64,000 nucleotides of DNA from an uncultured Roseicyclus sp. (lineage in GTDB: Bacteria > Pseudomonadota > Alphaproteobacteria > Rhodobacterales > Rhodobacteraceae): contig CANLEH010000001.1 in the NCBI GenBank assembly GCA_947489665.1, forward strand, positions 1,212,501-1,276,500. The letters are read 5' to 3'. The position numbers were made by a program, and so were the translations under genes. The notes beneath the pieces were generated by a model. The model was not told the origin of the DNA. It was given only the letters and a program-made list of their open reading frames with translations, and did not search any database. Of the stretch, positions 1-9,107 are shown in pieces (within the stretch, counting starts at the first letter, position 1; the number at the start of each line of letters is the position of its first letter).

Positions 1-1
1 G

Positions 2-331
2 CTTGGGGCCATCACACTCGACAATATGCGGCGGGGGCCTGCGCAATCCGCGACGTTGGGGTATTGGATTGGTCTGCCATTTGTCCGGCAAGGCTATATG
101 CGTGAGGCAATCGGGGCGGTGTCGCACTATGCGTTTCGCGCATTGGACCTGTCGCGGTTGGAGGCGGCCTGCCTGCCTGAGAACGCCGCATCCCGGGGCG
201 TTCTGGAGAAGTCCGGCTTCAAATATGAAGGCGTTGCGCAAAGCTATCTGCAGATCAACGGCCGATGGCGCAACCACGTGCTTTACGCCAATCTGCGCCA
301 TGATCGGCGCGGAAAGACGGATGTAGGGTGA
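2..331 (+). CDS. GNAT-family N-acetyltransferase (RimJ/RimL-like), 3' part
   Basis: The reading frame is open from the first bases of the window, so the N-terminus lies upstream; about 109 residues remain. They contain the acetyl-CoA binding and C-terminal part of a RimJ/RimL-type fold: a GYWIG segment, a GYMREA helix start, then LEAACLPENAASRGVLEKSGF, in which the N-x-A-S-R-x-(V/L)-L-E-K-x-G-F pattern is typical of acetyltransferases acting on ribosomal protein or tRNA-linked amino groups. The family moves an acetyl group from acetyl-CoA to an alpha-amino group. The substrate here is not known. Confidence 0.85.
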   Translation, partial: LGAITLDNMRRGPAQSATLGYWIGLPFVRQGYMREAIGAVSHYAFRALDLSRLEAACLPENAASRGVLEKSGFKYEGVAQSYLQINGRWRNHVLYANLRHDRRGKTDVG

Positions 332-362
332 CGGGCCAACGGTGTTGGACTAAGTCTGGACC

Positions 363-1754
363 ATGGATTTTCTGGATCAGTTGAAGCAAGCGCTGCCTGC
401 CGAGGCCTTCCGCGACGTGGGCGCGCAATACCTTGAGGAACCGCGGGGGCGCTGGCAGGGGCAGGCCTTGGCTGTCTGCGCGCCGCGCTCGACGAAAGAG
501 GTCTCCAACCTACTGAAATTATGCAACGAATCGCGGGTGCCTGTGGTGCCCTATTCCGGTGGGACGGGTCTGGTCGGCGGCCAGATCAAGGAAGATGGGC
601 CAGCGCCGGTCTTGTTGTCGCTTGAGCGCATGAACGCGATCCGCGCGTTTGATGCGGAGGCCGGGACACTGACGATAGAGGCGGGCGCCGTTTTGCAGGA
701 CGTCCATGGGATCGCAGAGGATGAGGGCTGGGTCTTTCCGCTGACATTGGCGAGCCAAGGTTCCGCGCGGATCGGTGGATTACTGGCCACGAATGCGGGT
801 GGTGTGAATGTGATCCGTTACGGCAACGCGCGCGATCTGGTTTTGGGGATTGAGGCCGTTCTGGCGGACGGGACAGGAGTTAACACGCTGTCTCCACTGA
901 GAAAAAACAACACGGGCTACGATCTGCGGCACCTTCTGATCGGCTCGGAAGGGACGCTTGGCGTCATCACGGCGGCGTCTCTGCGGCTGTTCCCGAAACC
1001 ATCTCAGACCGGTGCGGCCATGATGGCGGTTGCGTCACCGGAGGCCGCGTTGGGGCTTTTGCGACTGGCGCAGAAAGAGGTTGGGGAGGGGATTTCGGCC
1101 TTTGAGCTGATCGGAAAGATGGGCTTCGATTTCCTTTCTGAAGTTGGGCCGGAGGTTCGGCAACCGTTTGAAAACATTCCACAATGGTGCTGCCTGATCG
1201 ATCTGGGCCTGGCCCATGGAAGCTGCGAGGAGGCACTTTTTCGGGTGTTTGAAAAAGCCGCCGAAGAGGGGCTGGTTAGCGATGGCGTCATCGCGCAGTC
1301 CGAACAGCAACGCGCGGACTTCTGGGCGATACGGGAGAATATTCCGGAGGCGAACCGACGGATCGGTTCGGTCTCATCGCATGATATCTCCGTTCCGGTG
1401 GGGCGCATTCCCGAATTCATTGAAAAAGCGCCTGGCCGCTTGGCGGACATAAATGCGTTCAGAATCAACTGCTTCGGCCATATGGGCGACGGGAATTTGC
1501 ATTACAACGTCTTCCCGGTGTCCGGAAAATCCCGCGCGGATCATGAGCATGATCGCGGCGCTGTGAAGGAATGCGTGCACGATTTGGCGCATGAATTGGG
1601 CGGGTCCGTCAGCGCAGAACACGGGATCGGGCGGCTGAAAGTGGGGGATCTTGAGCGTTATGGCGATCCCGGCAAACTGGCCGCGATGCGGGCCATCAAA
1701 GCAGCGCTGGATCCGAACGGGATTCTGAATCCGGGTGCGGTGCTGCGCGCCTGA
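363..1754 (+). CDS. FAD-binding oxidoreductase, GlcD / D-2-hydroxyglutarate dehydrogenase type
   Basis: This 463-residue flavoprotein has the normal length for GlcD-like 2-hydroxyacid dehydrogenases. The N-terminal PCMH-type FAD-binding domain carries SGGTGLVGG (65-73) and GGLLATNAGG (138-147). The C-terminal FAD-oxidase domain contains HMGDGNLHYN (373-382) and ends with the usual SAEHGIG...LDPNGILNPG tail. Such enzymes oxidise D-2-hydroxyacids (2-hydroxyglutarate, lactate, glycolate) and pass electrons to ETF or quinone. No GlcE or GlcF genes follow, so a stand-alone D-2-hydroxyglutarate or D-lactate dehydrogenase is more likely than glycolate oxidase. The gene ends in a terminator shared with convergent metG. 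Confidence 0.88.
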   Translation: MDFLDQLKQALPAEAFRDVGAQYLEEPRGRWQGQALAVCAPRSTKEVSNLLKLCNESRVPVVPYSGGTGLVGGQIKEDGPAPVLLSLERMNAIRAFDAEAGTLTIEAGAVLQDVHGIAEDEGWVFPLTLASQGSARIGGLLATNAGGVNVIRYGNARDLVLGIEAVLADGTGVNTLSPLRKNNTGYDLRHLLIGSEGTLGVITAASLRLFPKPSQTGAAMMAVASPEAALGLLRLAQKEVGEGISAFELIGKMGFDFLSEVGPEVRQPFENIPQWCCLIDLGLAHGSCEEALFRVFEKAAEEGLVSDGVIAQSEQQRADFWAIRENIPEANRRIGSVSSHDISVPVGRIPEFIEKAPGRLADINAFRINCFGHMGDGNLHYNVFPVSGKSRADHEHDRGAVKECVHDLAHELGGSVSAEHGIGRLKVGDLERYGDPGKLAAMRAIKAALDPNGILNPGAVLRA

Positions 1755-1778
1755 ATTGCGTTCCCCTGAACGGAAATA

Positions 1779-1821
1779 CGTTCAACTGAACGCATTTTTT
1801 CAGAAAAGTGCGTTCAGTTGA
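1779..1821 (+). terminator. Intrinsic terminator in the oxidoreductase/metG convergent gap
   Basis: A short hairpin (CGTTC, loop AACT, GAACG at 1779-1792) is followed by CATTTTTT. The same bases also form a longer perfect 13-bp inverted repeat, 1782-1794 with 1809-1821, around an A/T-rich loop. It follows the oxidoreductase stop (1754) and faces the metG stop (1836), so it may serve both strands. A related 18-base motif, TTGCGTTCCCCTGAACGG, precedes it at 1756-1773. Confidence 0.75.
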
Positions 1822-1835
1822 GCAGAGTTTGCCGC

Positions 1836-3539
1836 CTAGCTGCGCACGCCTGAGAATTTTTCGGCCCATTCCCCGCGCTGCTCATCGGCGATTTTTGCGA
1901 ACAACACCTCAGGCACCGTGAAGGCGTGCCCGGCGGGCAGCGCCGTCATCGCGGCATTCGTTGGCCACGCAACCTCCGCTCCCATGGCATCGGCCATCGC
2001 TTTCGCCGCATCGGGGATGAACGGCGCGGAGAGGCCCGCATAGAACGGGATCAGGTTGAGTGCGAAGCGCGTGATTGCGGCAGCGCGGTCGGGGTCTTCC
2101 TTGAAGGCTGTCCAGGGGGCTGCGGATTGCAGATATTCGTTGCCCGCAACCCAGATCGCGCGAAGCTCGGCCGCCGCCTTGCGGATGTCGATGGCATCCA
2201 TGTGGGATTGGTAGGCGGCGAGGCGCTTTTCAAGATCGGCGATCAGCGCGGTTTCCTGTTCTCCATAGGTGCCGCCTTCTGGCACGGCTTCGCCAAACTT
2301 GGAGCGGCAGAATTTGGTGATACGGCTGACGAAGTTGCCCAACACATCGGCGAGGTCCTTGTTGACGTCTTGCTGGAACGCTTCCCACGTGAATTCGCTA
2401 TCGGATGTCTCGGGCGCGTGGGAGAGAAGCCACCAGCGCCAATAGTCGCTTGGCAGGATCTCCAACGCCTGATCCATGAAGACACCGCGCCCTTGGGAGG
2501 TCGAGAATTGGCCGCCATCGTAGTTCAGGTAGTTGAACGACTTGATGTAATCCACGAGCTTCCACGGCTCGCCCGATCCGAGGATGGTGGCGGGGAAAGA
2601 CAGGGTATGGAACGGCACATTGTCCTTCCCCATGAATTGCACATATCGGACGTCATCTGCGCCCTTATCCACACGCCACCAGCGTTCCCAATCAGAAATC
2701 GTGCCTTCCTCCACAGCCTCGGCGGCGCAGGCGATATATTCGATGGGGGCGTCGAACCAGACGTAGAAAACCTTGCCTTCCATGCCCGGCCAATCGTCTT
2801 CGCCGCGACGCACGGGGATGCCCCAGTCCAGATCGCGGGTAATGCCACGGTCTTGCAGGCCGTCGCCGTCGTTCAGCCATTTCTTGGCGATCGACGTGGT
2901 CAGGATCGGCCAATCCGTCTTGGAGTCGATCCAGTCGTTCAGCTTGTCGCGCATGGTGGATTGGCGCAGGTAAAGGTGCTTGGTTTCGCGCACCTCCAGA
3001 TCGGTGGAACCGGAAATGGCCGAGCGCGGTTCGATCAAATCGGTGGGATCAAGCTGCTTGGTGCAATTCTCACACTGGTCGCCGCGGGCCTTGTCGTAGC
3101 CGCAATTGGGGCAGGTGCCTTCGATATAGCGGTCGGGCAGGAAGCGGCCATCGGCGTTGGAATAGACCTGTTTCTCAGACACCTCAGAGATCAGCCCGGC
3201 TTCGGCCAACCGCCCGGCGAAATGCTGGGTCAGTTTGTGGTTCTGAGGCGAAGAGGAGCGCCCGAAATGGTCAAACGACAGGCGAAAGCCCTTTGCCAGC
3301 TCGGCCTGCACAGCCCACATCTCAGCACAATATTCGGCGACGGGCTTGCCAGCCTTGGCGGCGGCAAGCTCAGCCGGGGTGCCATGTTCGTCGGTGGCGC
3401 ACAGAAACAGCACCTCTTGCCCGCGCGCGCGCAGGTAGCGGGCGTAGAGATCGGCGGGCAATTGGGAGCCCACCAGATTGCCGAGATGCTTGATCCCGTT
3501 GATGTAGGGGATCGCCGAGGTGATGAGCGTGCGCGACAT
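1836..3539 (-). CDS. metG: Methionine-tRNA ligase
   Basis: This is a class Ia synthetase of 567 residues that charges tRNA-Met with methionine. Visible signatures are the HIGH-equivalent HLGN (18-21) in [11 protein letters not shown], one zinc knuckle with Cys143, Cys146, Cys156 and Cys159, and a WFDAPIEYI segment in the catalytic domain. The KMSKS loop has the divergent form QFSTS (344-348) in [14 protein letters not shown] recall KFSTS in related alphaproteobacterial enzymes, so the Gln at the first position is the odd residue. The C-terminal helical domain is present and there is no EMAP-like appendix. It is transcribed alone, convergent with the upstream oxidoreductase. Confidence 0.95.
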   Translation of the reverse strand: MSRTLITSAIPYINGIKHLGNLVGSQLPADLYARYLRARGQEVLFLCATDEHGTPAELAAAKAGKPVAEYCAEMWAVQAELAKGFRLSFDHFGRSSSPQNHKLTQHFAGRLAEAGLISEVSEKQVYSNADGRFLPDRYIEGTCPNCGYDKARGDQCENCTKQLDPTDLIEPRSAISGSTDLEVRETKHLYLRQSTMRDKLNDWIDSKTDWPILTTSIAKKWLNDGDGLQDRGITRDLDWGIPVRRGEDDWPGMEGKVFYVWFDAPIEYIACAAEAVEEGTISDWERWWRVDKGADDVRYVQFMGKDNVPFHTLSFPATILGSGEPWKLVDYIKSFNYLNYDGGQFSTSQGRGVFMDQALEILPSDYWRWWLLSHAPETSDSEFTWEAFQQDVNKDLADVLGNFVSRITKFCRSKFGEAVPEGGTYGEQETALIADLEKRLAAYQSHMDAIDIRKAAAELRAIWVAGNEYLQSAAPWTAFKEDPDRAAAITRFALNLIPFYAGLSAPFIPDAAKAMADAMGAEVAWPTNAAMTALPAGHAFTVPEVLFAKIADEQRGEWAEKFSGVRS

Positions 3540-3604
3540 GGGCGGGCCTCTGCCAAGTGGATTGGCGTTAGCCTTTAACGCGCGGCGGTGGGGGTTGCCA
3601 GACC

Positions 3605-4879
3605 TTAGAGATGCTCCAGCAGGCCGTCGATCAGCACGCGGCGGATGGCGGGTTGCGTACAGGCATCCCAGTTGATCGAGACGGTTGTGCCGCCGTGGTC
3701 GTGGATGAAGAGGGAACTGACCTCGCCCGTGGGGTGCGACGCGCGACAGAAGCGGCCCGTATGGCGGACGCCGTCACCGTAATCGTAGTAGCCGATGGAA
3801 TAGCCATCCGCTTCCGGGCGTGGCGAGGTCATGTGGGGTTGATCGGGTGCGAACCAGTGTTGCGCGAGGCGGGCGTAATCCATCGCGGACATTTCCCACC
3901 CGGCATAGGAGGAGAGGGAGCCGAAGCGCCCTTCGATCACGGCGTCGGTGATGCCTGCCGGGGTCACGATGCGGTCCATGCAGGCCTGTGCGTAGCTTTG
4001 GCCGGACAACGCCTCAACCACCACGCCGAGGACGGCGTAGTTGGTGTTGTTGTAGAAATAGGTGCCGGGGGTGCCGGTGATCGCATCTTCCTGAAGTGCT
4101 GCGGCGGCCCAACGGCGGTGCAGGCCAAGCGCGCCGTGCGTGTCGCGCGCCATGTTCGACTGCGTCAGGTCCGGGGCGAGGCCTGAGGTGTGCGTGGCCA
4201 GCGAGGCGAGAGTGATGTGTTCGTTCCAGGGGCGCGGTGTCAGCCCGGCGGCGGACATTTGCGGGGCAATGTCACCGAGCGTTGTGTTCCATGTGAGGCC
4301 GGTTTCGAGCAGCAATTGATCGACGCAAAGGCCGCTGATTGTTTTTGACATGCTCATGACCGGGCGGACCTCTTCCGCGGTGCGGCCCATGCCGGTTCCG
4401 TATTCGGTGCCGTCAGGCAGGATGATGGCCATCGCGCCCGTCTCGATCCCGTTGGCCTGCATCCAGCCGCGCCAGACCTCGGCCATGGCGTCGTAATCGG
4501 CGCTTGGAACAACCGTGCGCGCCATATCGGTGCGCGGTCCGCCCGCCGAAAGGGGTGGCGTGGTGGGGGGCGTGCCGATGCCGGTATAGGCGGCGGCGGG
4601 CTGGGCGATTGGGGTGGCGGTTGCGGTCTGTTCGGGGGCGACGGCTGTCACAAGCATTTGCATCAGCATGGCGCCGACGCCCGGCGCCTCAGCCGAGGTG
4701 GCGGGATCGGGGAATGAGAAGGTCTCATGCGTGGCGTTTGGCAGAGGTTCCGGCCCCGCTGCCGCGAATTCCACGCTATTCATCTGGGTGTCCGGCACAC
4801 CGGAGACGAACAGATTGGCCACGGCAAACAGGAAGGCCGCGCCGACAAAGGCCAGAAGAATGCGAGAGAGAAAGGTCAT
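3605..4879 (-). CDS. Serine hydrolase of the beta-lactamase / class C fold
   Basis: This 424-residue protein has an N-terminal hydrophobic anchor or signal (about 5-25) and a Pro/Thr/Ala-rich linker (about 40-120), followed by a penicillin-binding/beta-lactamase-like domain. The catalytic SxxK is SMSK (176-179), and the second motif YxN is YNN (276-278). HTGRFC near the C-terminus may replace the KTG box. Family members include esterases, D-aminopeptidases and class C beta-lactamase relatives, and the substrate cannot be read from sequence. The protein is expected to be exported and membrane-tethered. It lies downstream of the MFS gene on the same strand. Confidence 0.8.
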   Translation of the reverse strand: MTFLSRILLAFVGAAFLFAVANLFVSGVPDTQMNSVEFAAAGPEPLPNATHETFSFPDPATSAEAPGVGAMLMQMLVTAVAPEQTATATPIAQPAAAYTGIGTPPTTPPLSAGGPRTDMARTVVPSADYDAMAEVWRGWMQANGIETGAMAIILPDGTEYGTGMGRTAEEVRPVMSMSKTISGLCVDQLLLETGLTWNTTLGDIAPQMSAAGLTPRPWNEHITLASLATHTSGLAPDLTQSNMARDTHGALGLHRRWAAAALQEDAITGTPGTYFYNNTNYAVLGVVVEALSGQSYAQACMDRIVTPAGITDAVIEGRFGSLSSYAGWEMSAMDYARLAQHWFAPDQPHMTSPRPEADGYSIGYYDYGDGVRHTGRFCRASHPTGEVSSLFIHDHGGTTVSINWDACTQPAIRRVLIDGLLEHL

Positions 4880-4954
4880 GGGCTGCTGCGATCTGGTTGA
4901 TTTGCAGCCAGAAAACCGCCGGATCGCGTCAGAAATTGGGCTGGAGCAGGGAAA

Positions 4955-6187
4955 TTAGGGGGAGGGGCCGTCTTTGTCGGACCTCCGGAACAGGCGCCCG
5001 ACACCGAAGGAGGTGCGCGGGATCCAGATATAGGGCTGGCGCGTGTCCGAGGACGCGCGGCGGCGCATGCGCACGACACCGAAAACGATCAGACCGACAT
5101 GGGCGGCTGAGACGAAGTAGAACAGGGCCGCCGGTCCATAGGCGGTGATCAGGGCAGATGTGGTCAAGGGGGCGACGATGGCCCCGATGGCAAAACAGAA
5201 CATCAAGGCGGCCGAAAGCTCGATCCGTTGATCATCGCGCGCCCAGTCATGGGCGTGGGCGGCCGAGATCGAATAGATCGGGAAGGTGGTGGCGCCGAAC
5301 AGGGCAGCGGCGGAGAAGATGCCGATGGGTCCAAGGGTTGGCACGGCGATGGTCACAGCGCAGGCGAGGATCGAGGCGGCAGAAAACCAGATCAGCACCC
5401 AGCGCCGGTCATAGCGGTCCGCGAGCCACCCGGCGGGCCATTGGGCCAGCGCCCCACCGAGGACGACGGAGGCCAGAAAGAGGCCGATGGCGTCAGGTTG
5501 CAGACCCACTTGTGCGCCGTAAAGCGGGCCGGTCATGCGGAAACTGGCGCTCGACAGGCCTGCAACCACCACCCCGAGCGCGGCCAGGGGCGACAAGCGC
5601 CAGGCCAGGCCCGGGCGCAGGCGGGGGGCGCCCTGGGCCTCGGGCTGTTTCAGCCGCGTGAGCGTCAGCGGGAGGAGGGCCGCGCAGCACAGCAGCGCGA
5701 GCAGGTTGTACGAGACATAGGAGGCGGGCGCGAGCAGGCCGATCATCAGCTGTGCGACCACCTGGCTGCCGGTGTCTACCATGCGGTAGATGCCCAAGGT
5801 CCGGCCCCGGTTCTCATTGCTGGCCTTGGCCTGTAACCAGGCCTCGATCACCGTGTAGGCGCCTGCGATGCAGAGCCCGGTCAGCACCCGCATCGCGGCC
5901 CAGGCATAGGGATTGATGATCAGCATATGCGCCAGAAGGCCAATGGCGCCAAGCGCTGTGCACACCGCAAAGCCGCGTGAATGCCCCACGGCGCCGATCA
6001 GGCGCGGGGCCCACCAGCAACCGATAAAGAAACCGAAGAAATGGGCCGAGCCCAGAAGGCCGATCTGCCCGTTGCTGAAGCCGAGCACTGTGCCGGAGAG
6101 CACATCAAGCGGCCCCACGCCCGAGGACGAAAGCTGCAGCAGGATCACAGACAGGAAAAGGGCAGCGAAGGAGATGAGCAGGCGCAT
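4955..6187 (-). CDS. MFS transporter (YcaD-like)
   Basis: A 410-residue inner-membrane protein with about twelve hydrophobic segments in two halves. The first helix pair is followed by a short loop (GHSRGFAV), and a basic loop DRYDRRW sits after helix 8. The sequence resembles the YcaD/UMF-type major facilitator group of small-molecule transporters or permeases of unknown substrate. A basic cytoplasmic tail (MRRRASSDTR...) closes the protein. It is upstream of the serine hydrolase on the same strand with a 75-base gap, so they may be co-transcribed. Confidence 0.85.
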   Translation of the reverse strand: MRLLISFAALFLSVILLQLSSSGVGPLDVLSGTVLGFSNGQIGLLGSAHFFGFFIGCWWAPRLIGAVGHSRGFAVCTALGAIGLLAHMLIINPYAWAAMRVLTGLCIAGAYTVIEAWLQAKASNENRGRTLGIYRMVDTGSQVVAQLMIGLLAPASYVSYNLLALLCCAALLPLTLTRLKQPEAQGAPRLRPGLAWRLSPLAALGVVVAGLSSASFRMTGPLYGAQVGLQPDAIGLFLASVVLGGALAQWPAGWLADRYDRRWVLIWFSAASILACAVTIAVPTLGPIGIFSAAALFGATTFPIYSISAAHAHDWARDDQRIELSAALMFCFAIGAIVAPLTTSALITAYGPAALFYFVSAAHVGLIVFGVVRMRRRASSDTRQPYIWIPRTSFGVGRLFRRSDKDGPSP

Positions 6188-6570
6188 GGGAGCGGTCCGA
6201 CTGGCTATGGGACCGGCTTAGGAGGGCGTGTGGACCGACGCAAGGGAAATAGGCTCGGGTGGGGGCGGATGCGGGGATGAGAGCGGGACGGGGCACCGGC
6301 ATTTTGGGCGGCGCGCGCGGGCGTCGCCCACCCACCCGCCCCGACGCCCGCGCGCGCGGCTGCATAGGAAACGCGGAGTAGGGTTTCGTGTAGCGGGTAA
6401 TACTCGTTTGCGTCGAGGCGGTTCAGGGCCAAGTCTGCCCTGAACGCGCCCTTTCGAGGGTTTTGCCCATGGATCACGCGTCAAGGACAAGCGGCCCGAT
6501 AGGCCGTCGGCTGGCGCCGATCCTTGACCCGCGATCCATGGGGTTGGCGGGTGTGTTTGCGTGTTTCGTG
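6188..6570. repeat. Gene-free GC-rich region with nested inverted repeats
   Basis: This 383-base gap between imuA and the MFS gene holds no gene I can support. It contains four strong symmetric elements: a perfect 16-bp inverted repeat (6311-6326 with 6342-6357); a 9-bp hairpin GTTCAGGGC/GCCCTGAAC (6421-6429 with 6437-6445); CCCT-TTCG-AGGG followed by TTTT (6449-6464); and a 22-bp arm pair with two mismatches (6466-6487 with 6521-6542) around a 33-base core. Open frames through it read as proline/arginine-rich nonsense. A palindromic dispersed repeat, or a structured RNA ending at the UUCG terminator, are the two readings. Confidence 0.6.
6449..6464 (+). terminator. UUCG-tetraloop hairpin with T tract
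   Basis: CCCT, loop TTCG, AGGG, then TTTT: a compact Rho-independent terminator shape on the + strand. It directly follows the GTTCAGGGC/GCCCTGAAC hairpin. No + strand gene ends just upstream, so it would end either an unannotated small RNA or read-through from the promoter side of the MFS gene. Confidence 0.4.
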
Positions 6571-7221
6571 TCAGGCCGGGTGGAGGTCGCGGGCCTGCAT
6601 CGGTTCTGTTGCCGGTTTGGGCTCGGCGGCCATTGCTGCTTTGCCCTGGGGGTCGCGTTCCACCATCCATTGCCCCGGCGCGGCGTCGCGGGCGCGCAGG
6701 CGCGCAAGGGTCCAGCGTTCGCCGTGGAAGCTGTGGGCTGGGGTGAGGCTCCACCTTGTTTCGACCCCGGCGGCGCCGCCTTCGCCGGGGGTCAGCAAAA
6801 GCCCCAGGGGGGCGCGGCCCGTCTGCTCGGCCCCGGCCTCGGCGGCCAGGTGCAAGCGCCGCACGGGCGTCAGGCCCGGTGGTTCAGGCAGGTCGCAGAT
6901 CACCAGATCCGAGAGGCCTGCGCGCAACGCCTCTTCCATACACCACAGAAGATCGGCGGGGCGGCAGCATTCCACGAAGATCAGGCACGCGGGGTCAATC
7001 TCACCCCGGACACCGGCCATGTGCAGCCGGTCGGGGTGCCAATCGGGGCGGATCCAAAGCACCTCACGCTGAGTGCCCTGCGCCAGCCACAGCGCCATCC
7101 TGCGCCGGGCCGGGCCACAGGCTTCGTGCGCGCGGGCGCCTGCCAGATCGAAGCGATCCAGCAGCCGCAGGCCGGGGCGGGCCTTGCGGTGGGATTGGCG
7201 GGTGATGCGGGTCAGATCCAT
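6571..7221 (-). CDS. imuA: ImuA-like SOS mutagenesis protein
   Basis: This 216-residue RecA/SulA-like protein matches ImuA, which works with ImuB and the error-prone polymerase DnaE2 in damage-induced mutagenesis. Recognisable segments are the LLDRFDLAGARAHEACGPAR start, VLWIRPDW, LIFVECCRPADLLWCMEEALR and DLVICDLPEPPGL. The ATG at 7221 is chosen over a TTG at 7257 because the TTG lies inside the promoter and LexA box. The two expected partners do not follow: downstream is a palindrome-rich gap and then an unrelated transporter. The gene is divergent from the aldo/keto reductase. Confidence 0.8.
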   Translation of the reverse strand: MDLTRITRQSHRKARPGLRLLDRFDLAGARAHEACGPARRRMALWLAQGTQREVLWIRPDWHPDRLHMAGVRGEIDPACLIFVECCRPADLLWCMEEALRAGLSDLVICDLPEPPGLTPVRRLHLAAEAGAEQTGRAPLGLLLTPGEGGAAGVETRWSLTPAHSFHGERWTLARLRARDAAPGQWMVERDPQGKAAMAAEPKPATEPMQARDLHPA

Positions 7222-7229
7222 GGGGCGCG

Positions 7230-7257
7230 AGTATAGGTGTTCCTGATATGTTCTCAA
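7230..7257 (-). promoter_or_regulatory. Predicted imuA promoter
   Basis: TTGAGA and TATACT are separated by 16 bases on the minus strand. A start about 6-7 bases after the -10 would fall near 7223, two or three bases before the ATG at 7221, so the mRNA would be almost leaderless. The inference rests on motif match only. Confidence 0.6.
7239..7253. promoter_or_regulatory. LexA box (SOS operator) of imuA
   Basis: GTTC-CTGATAT-GTTC matches exactly the GTTC-N7-GTTC operator known for Rhodobacter and other alphaproteobacterial LexA proteins. It sits 18 bases before the imuA ATG, between a likely -35 (TTGAGA, 7257-7252) and -10 (TATACT, 7235-7230) read on the minus strand. That is the right place for a repressor to block RNA polymerase. 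Confidence 0.85.
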
Positions 7258-7313
7258 CCCTTGTGTCCGGCCAAAAGCCCGCTAGTTTGCCCTTTCACGC
7301 GACGTAAAAGGAC

Positions 7314-8363
7314 ATGCCCATGCGCCCCATCCCCCTAGGTAATACAGACGAGACGATCACGGATTACTGCCTGGGCACCATGACCTGGGGCACGCAAACG
7401 CCTGAGGCAGATGCCCACCGGCAGATGGATATGGCGCTGGATGCGGGGATCGATGTGGTCGACACCGCCGAGATGTATCCGGTCAACCCGGTCCGCGCCG
7501 AGTCCATCGGCGGGACGGAGACCATTCTGGGCAACTGGAACGCAGCCAACGCGGCGCGCCGTGGCACCTACAAGCTGGCCACGAAGCATTCCGGATACAA
7601 TGAGAGTTTCGTGCGCAAGGGGGAGCCGATCAGCAGCAAGACCTTTGCCGAAGCGCTCGACGGCTCCCTCCGACGGCTCCAGACCGACTATATCGACATC
7701 TATCAGCTGCACTGGCCCAACCGGGGCAGCTACATGTTCCGCCAGAACTGGACCTATGCGCCGCAGGGCAATCGCGACGAGATCCTGGCCAATATGCACG
7801 ATGTGTTGGAGGCGGCGGACGCGGCGGTGAAGGCCGGCAAGATACGCCATTTCGCGCTGTCGAACGAAAGTGCCTGGGGGACGGCCAACTGGTTGCGGCT
7901 GGCCGAGGCGCATGGCCTGCCACGGGTGCAGACGGTGCAGAATGAATATTCGCTCATGTGCCGGATGTACGACACGGATATGGCCGAGTTGAGCGTGCAT
8001 GAGAAGGTGACGCTTTTGGCCTTTTCGCCATTGGCGACGGGCTTTCTGACCGGGAAATATGCAGGCGGCGCGCTGCCGGAGGGCAGCCGGATGACGCTGA
8101 GCCCCGAGATGGGCGGACGCAAGACCGATCGCGCGTTCGAGGCGGCGGATGCCTATGTGGGCGTGGCGCGGAAGCATGGCATTGATCCGGTGCATATGGC
8201 CTTGGCCTTCACGGTGCAGCGGCCCTTTGCGGTGTCGACGATTTTTGGGGCCACGACCTGTAACCAGCTGCAGCACATCCTCGACGGTAAGGATGTTGTG
8301 CTGAGTGAGGAGGTTCTCGCGGAGTTGGACGACGTGCATCGCGCCCATCCGATGCCATATTGA
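7314..8363 (+). CDS. Aldo/keto reductase (Tas-like)
   Basis: A 349-residue NADP(H)-dependent oxidoreductase of the TIM-barrel aldo/keto reductase family, Tas subgroup. The catalytic tetrad is visible as Asp50, Tyr55 (DTAEMY), Lys91 (LATKHSG) and His133 (YQLHWP). These enzymes reduce small aldehydes and ketones in the cytoplasm. A second in-frame ATG two codons downstream (7320) is an equally good start. The gene is divergent from imuA and is followed within 10 bases by an SGNH hydrolase, suggesting a small operon. Confidence 0.92.
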   Translation: MPMRPIPLGNTDETITDYCLGTMTWGTQTPEADAHRQMDMALDAGIDVVDTAEMYPVNPVRAESIGGTETILGNWNAANAARRGTYKLATKHSGYNESFVRKGEPISSKTFAEALDGSLRRLQTDYIDIYQLHWPNRGSYMFRQNWTYAPQGNRDEILANMHDVLEAADAAVKAGKIRHFALSNESAWGTANWLRLAEAHGLPRVQTVQNEYSLMCRMYDTDMAELSVHEKVTLLAFSPLATGFLTGKYAGGALPEGSRMTLSPEMGGRKTDRAFEAADAYVGVARKHGIDPVHMALAFTVQRPFAVSTIFGATTCNQLQHILDGKDVVLSEEVLAELDDVHRAHPMPY

Positions 8364-8372
8364 GGGGATGCC

Positions 8373-9065
8373 ATGGCGCTTTGGCGGGCTGCACTTCTGT
8401 CGCCGGTGATTGTGCCGCAACTGATATGGGTGCGGTTGCGGGCCTCCCGCCTGCCCGAAGCGCGCGGCTCGCGTGAGGGTCAGACCGGGGCCGGGCCTGC
8501 GCTGCGGCTGCTGGTGATTGGCGACAGCACGGCGGCGGGCGTGGGCGTTGAGACGCAGGCAGAGGCTTTGCTGGGCCAGTTGGCGACCAATCTGGCCCGC
8601 GATCATGCCGTGACATGGACACTGGTGGCGCGGTCGGGCGCGATTGTGCCCGACCTGCATGAAATGCTGGCAGAGGTTGAGGGGAGCTTTGACTGCGCGC
8701 TGGTCTGCCAGGGTGTGAATGACGCGAAAAACGGTCGTTTGCAGCCTAATTTCGAACGCGAATACGCGGCCTTGTTGCGGACATTGACGGGGCGGTTCGG
8801 GGTGCGGTGCGTGGTCTGCTCGGGCCTGCCGCCGATGCAGTTTTTCACCTTGCTGCCGCGTCCCTTGCGGGATGTGTTGGGCGCGCGGGCAGCGCGGTTT
8901 GATCGCGCCATTGCGCGGCTGGCGGACGCGCATCCCGGTGCACAGTTTCTGCCGATGAATTTCACGCAGGATGTGTCGTTGATGGCGTCGGACGGCTTCC
9001 ACCCCGGTCCGCAGATCTATGCGATGTGGGCGGAGCGTGCGGCCGAAATCATGCGGGTTGCGTGA
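8373..9065 (+). CDS. SGNH/GDSL hydrolase
   Basis: A 230-residue esterase-like protein. It has an N-terminal hydrophobic stretch (about 5-22), then block I GDST (50-53, nucleophile Ser52), the block III-type GVND (114-117), and the block V Asp/His pair DGFH (Asp207, His210). SGNH enzymes deacylate esters, thioesters or acetylated sugars. Its substrate is unknown. It is in the same direction as the reductase and the next SGNH-thioesterase fusion, with gaps of 9 and about 40 bases. Confidence 0.88.
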   Translation: MALWRAALLSPVIVPQLIWVRLRASRLPEARGSREGQTGAGPALRLLVIGDSTAAGVGVETQAEALLGQLATNLARDHAVTWTLVARSGAIVPDLHEMLAEVEGSFDCALVCQGVNDAKNGRLQPNFEREYAALLRTLTGRFGVRCVVCSGLPPMQFFTLLPRPLRDVLGARAARFDRAIARLADAHPGAQFLPMNFTQDVSLMASDGFHPGPQIYAMWAERAAEIMRVA

Positions 9066-9107
9066 CGGAGGGGGCAACGTCAGGGTGTGCGTTGGGGGGA
9101 GAGATGC

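Noticed and set aside
6218-6754. A remnant of imuB downstream of imuA.
   Set aside because: All minus-strand frames in the gap read as Pro/Arg-rich sequence without any Y-family polymerase motif.
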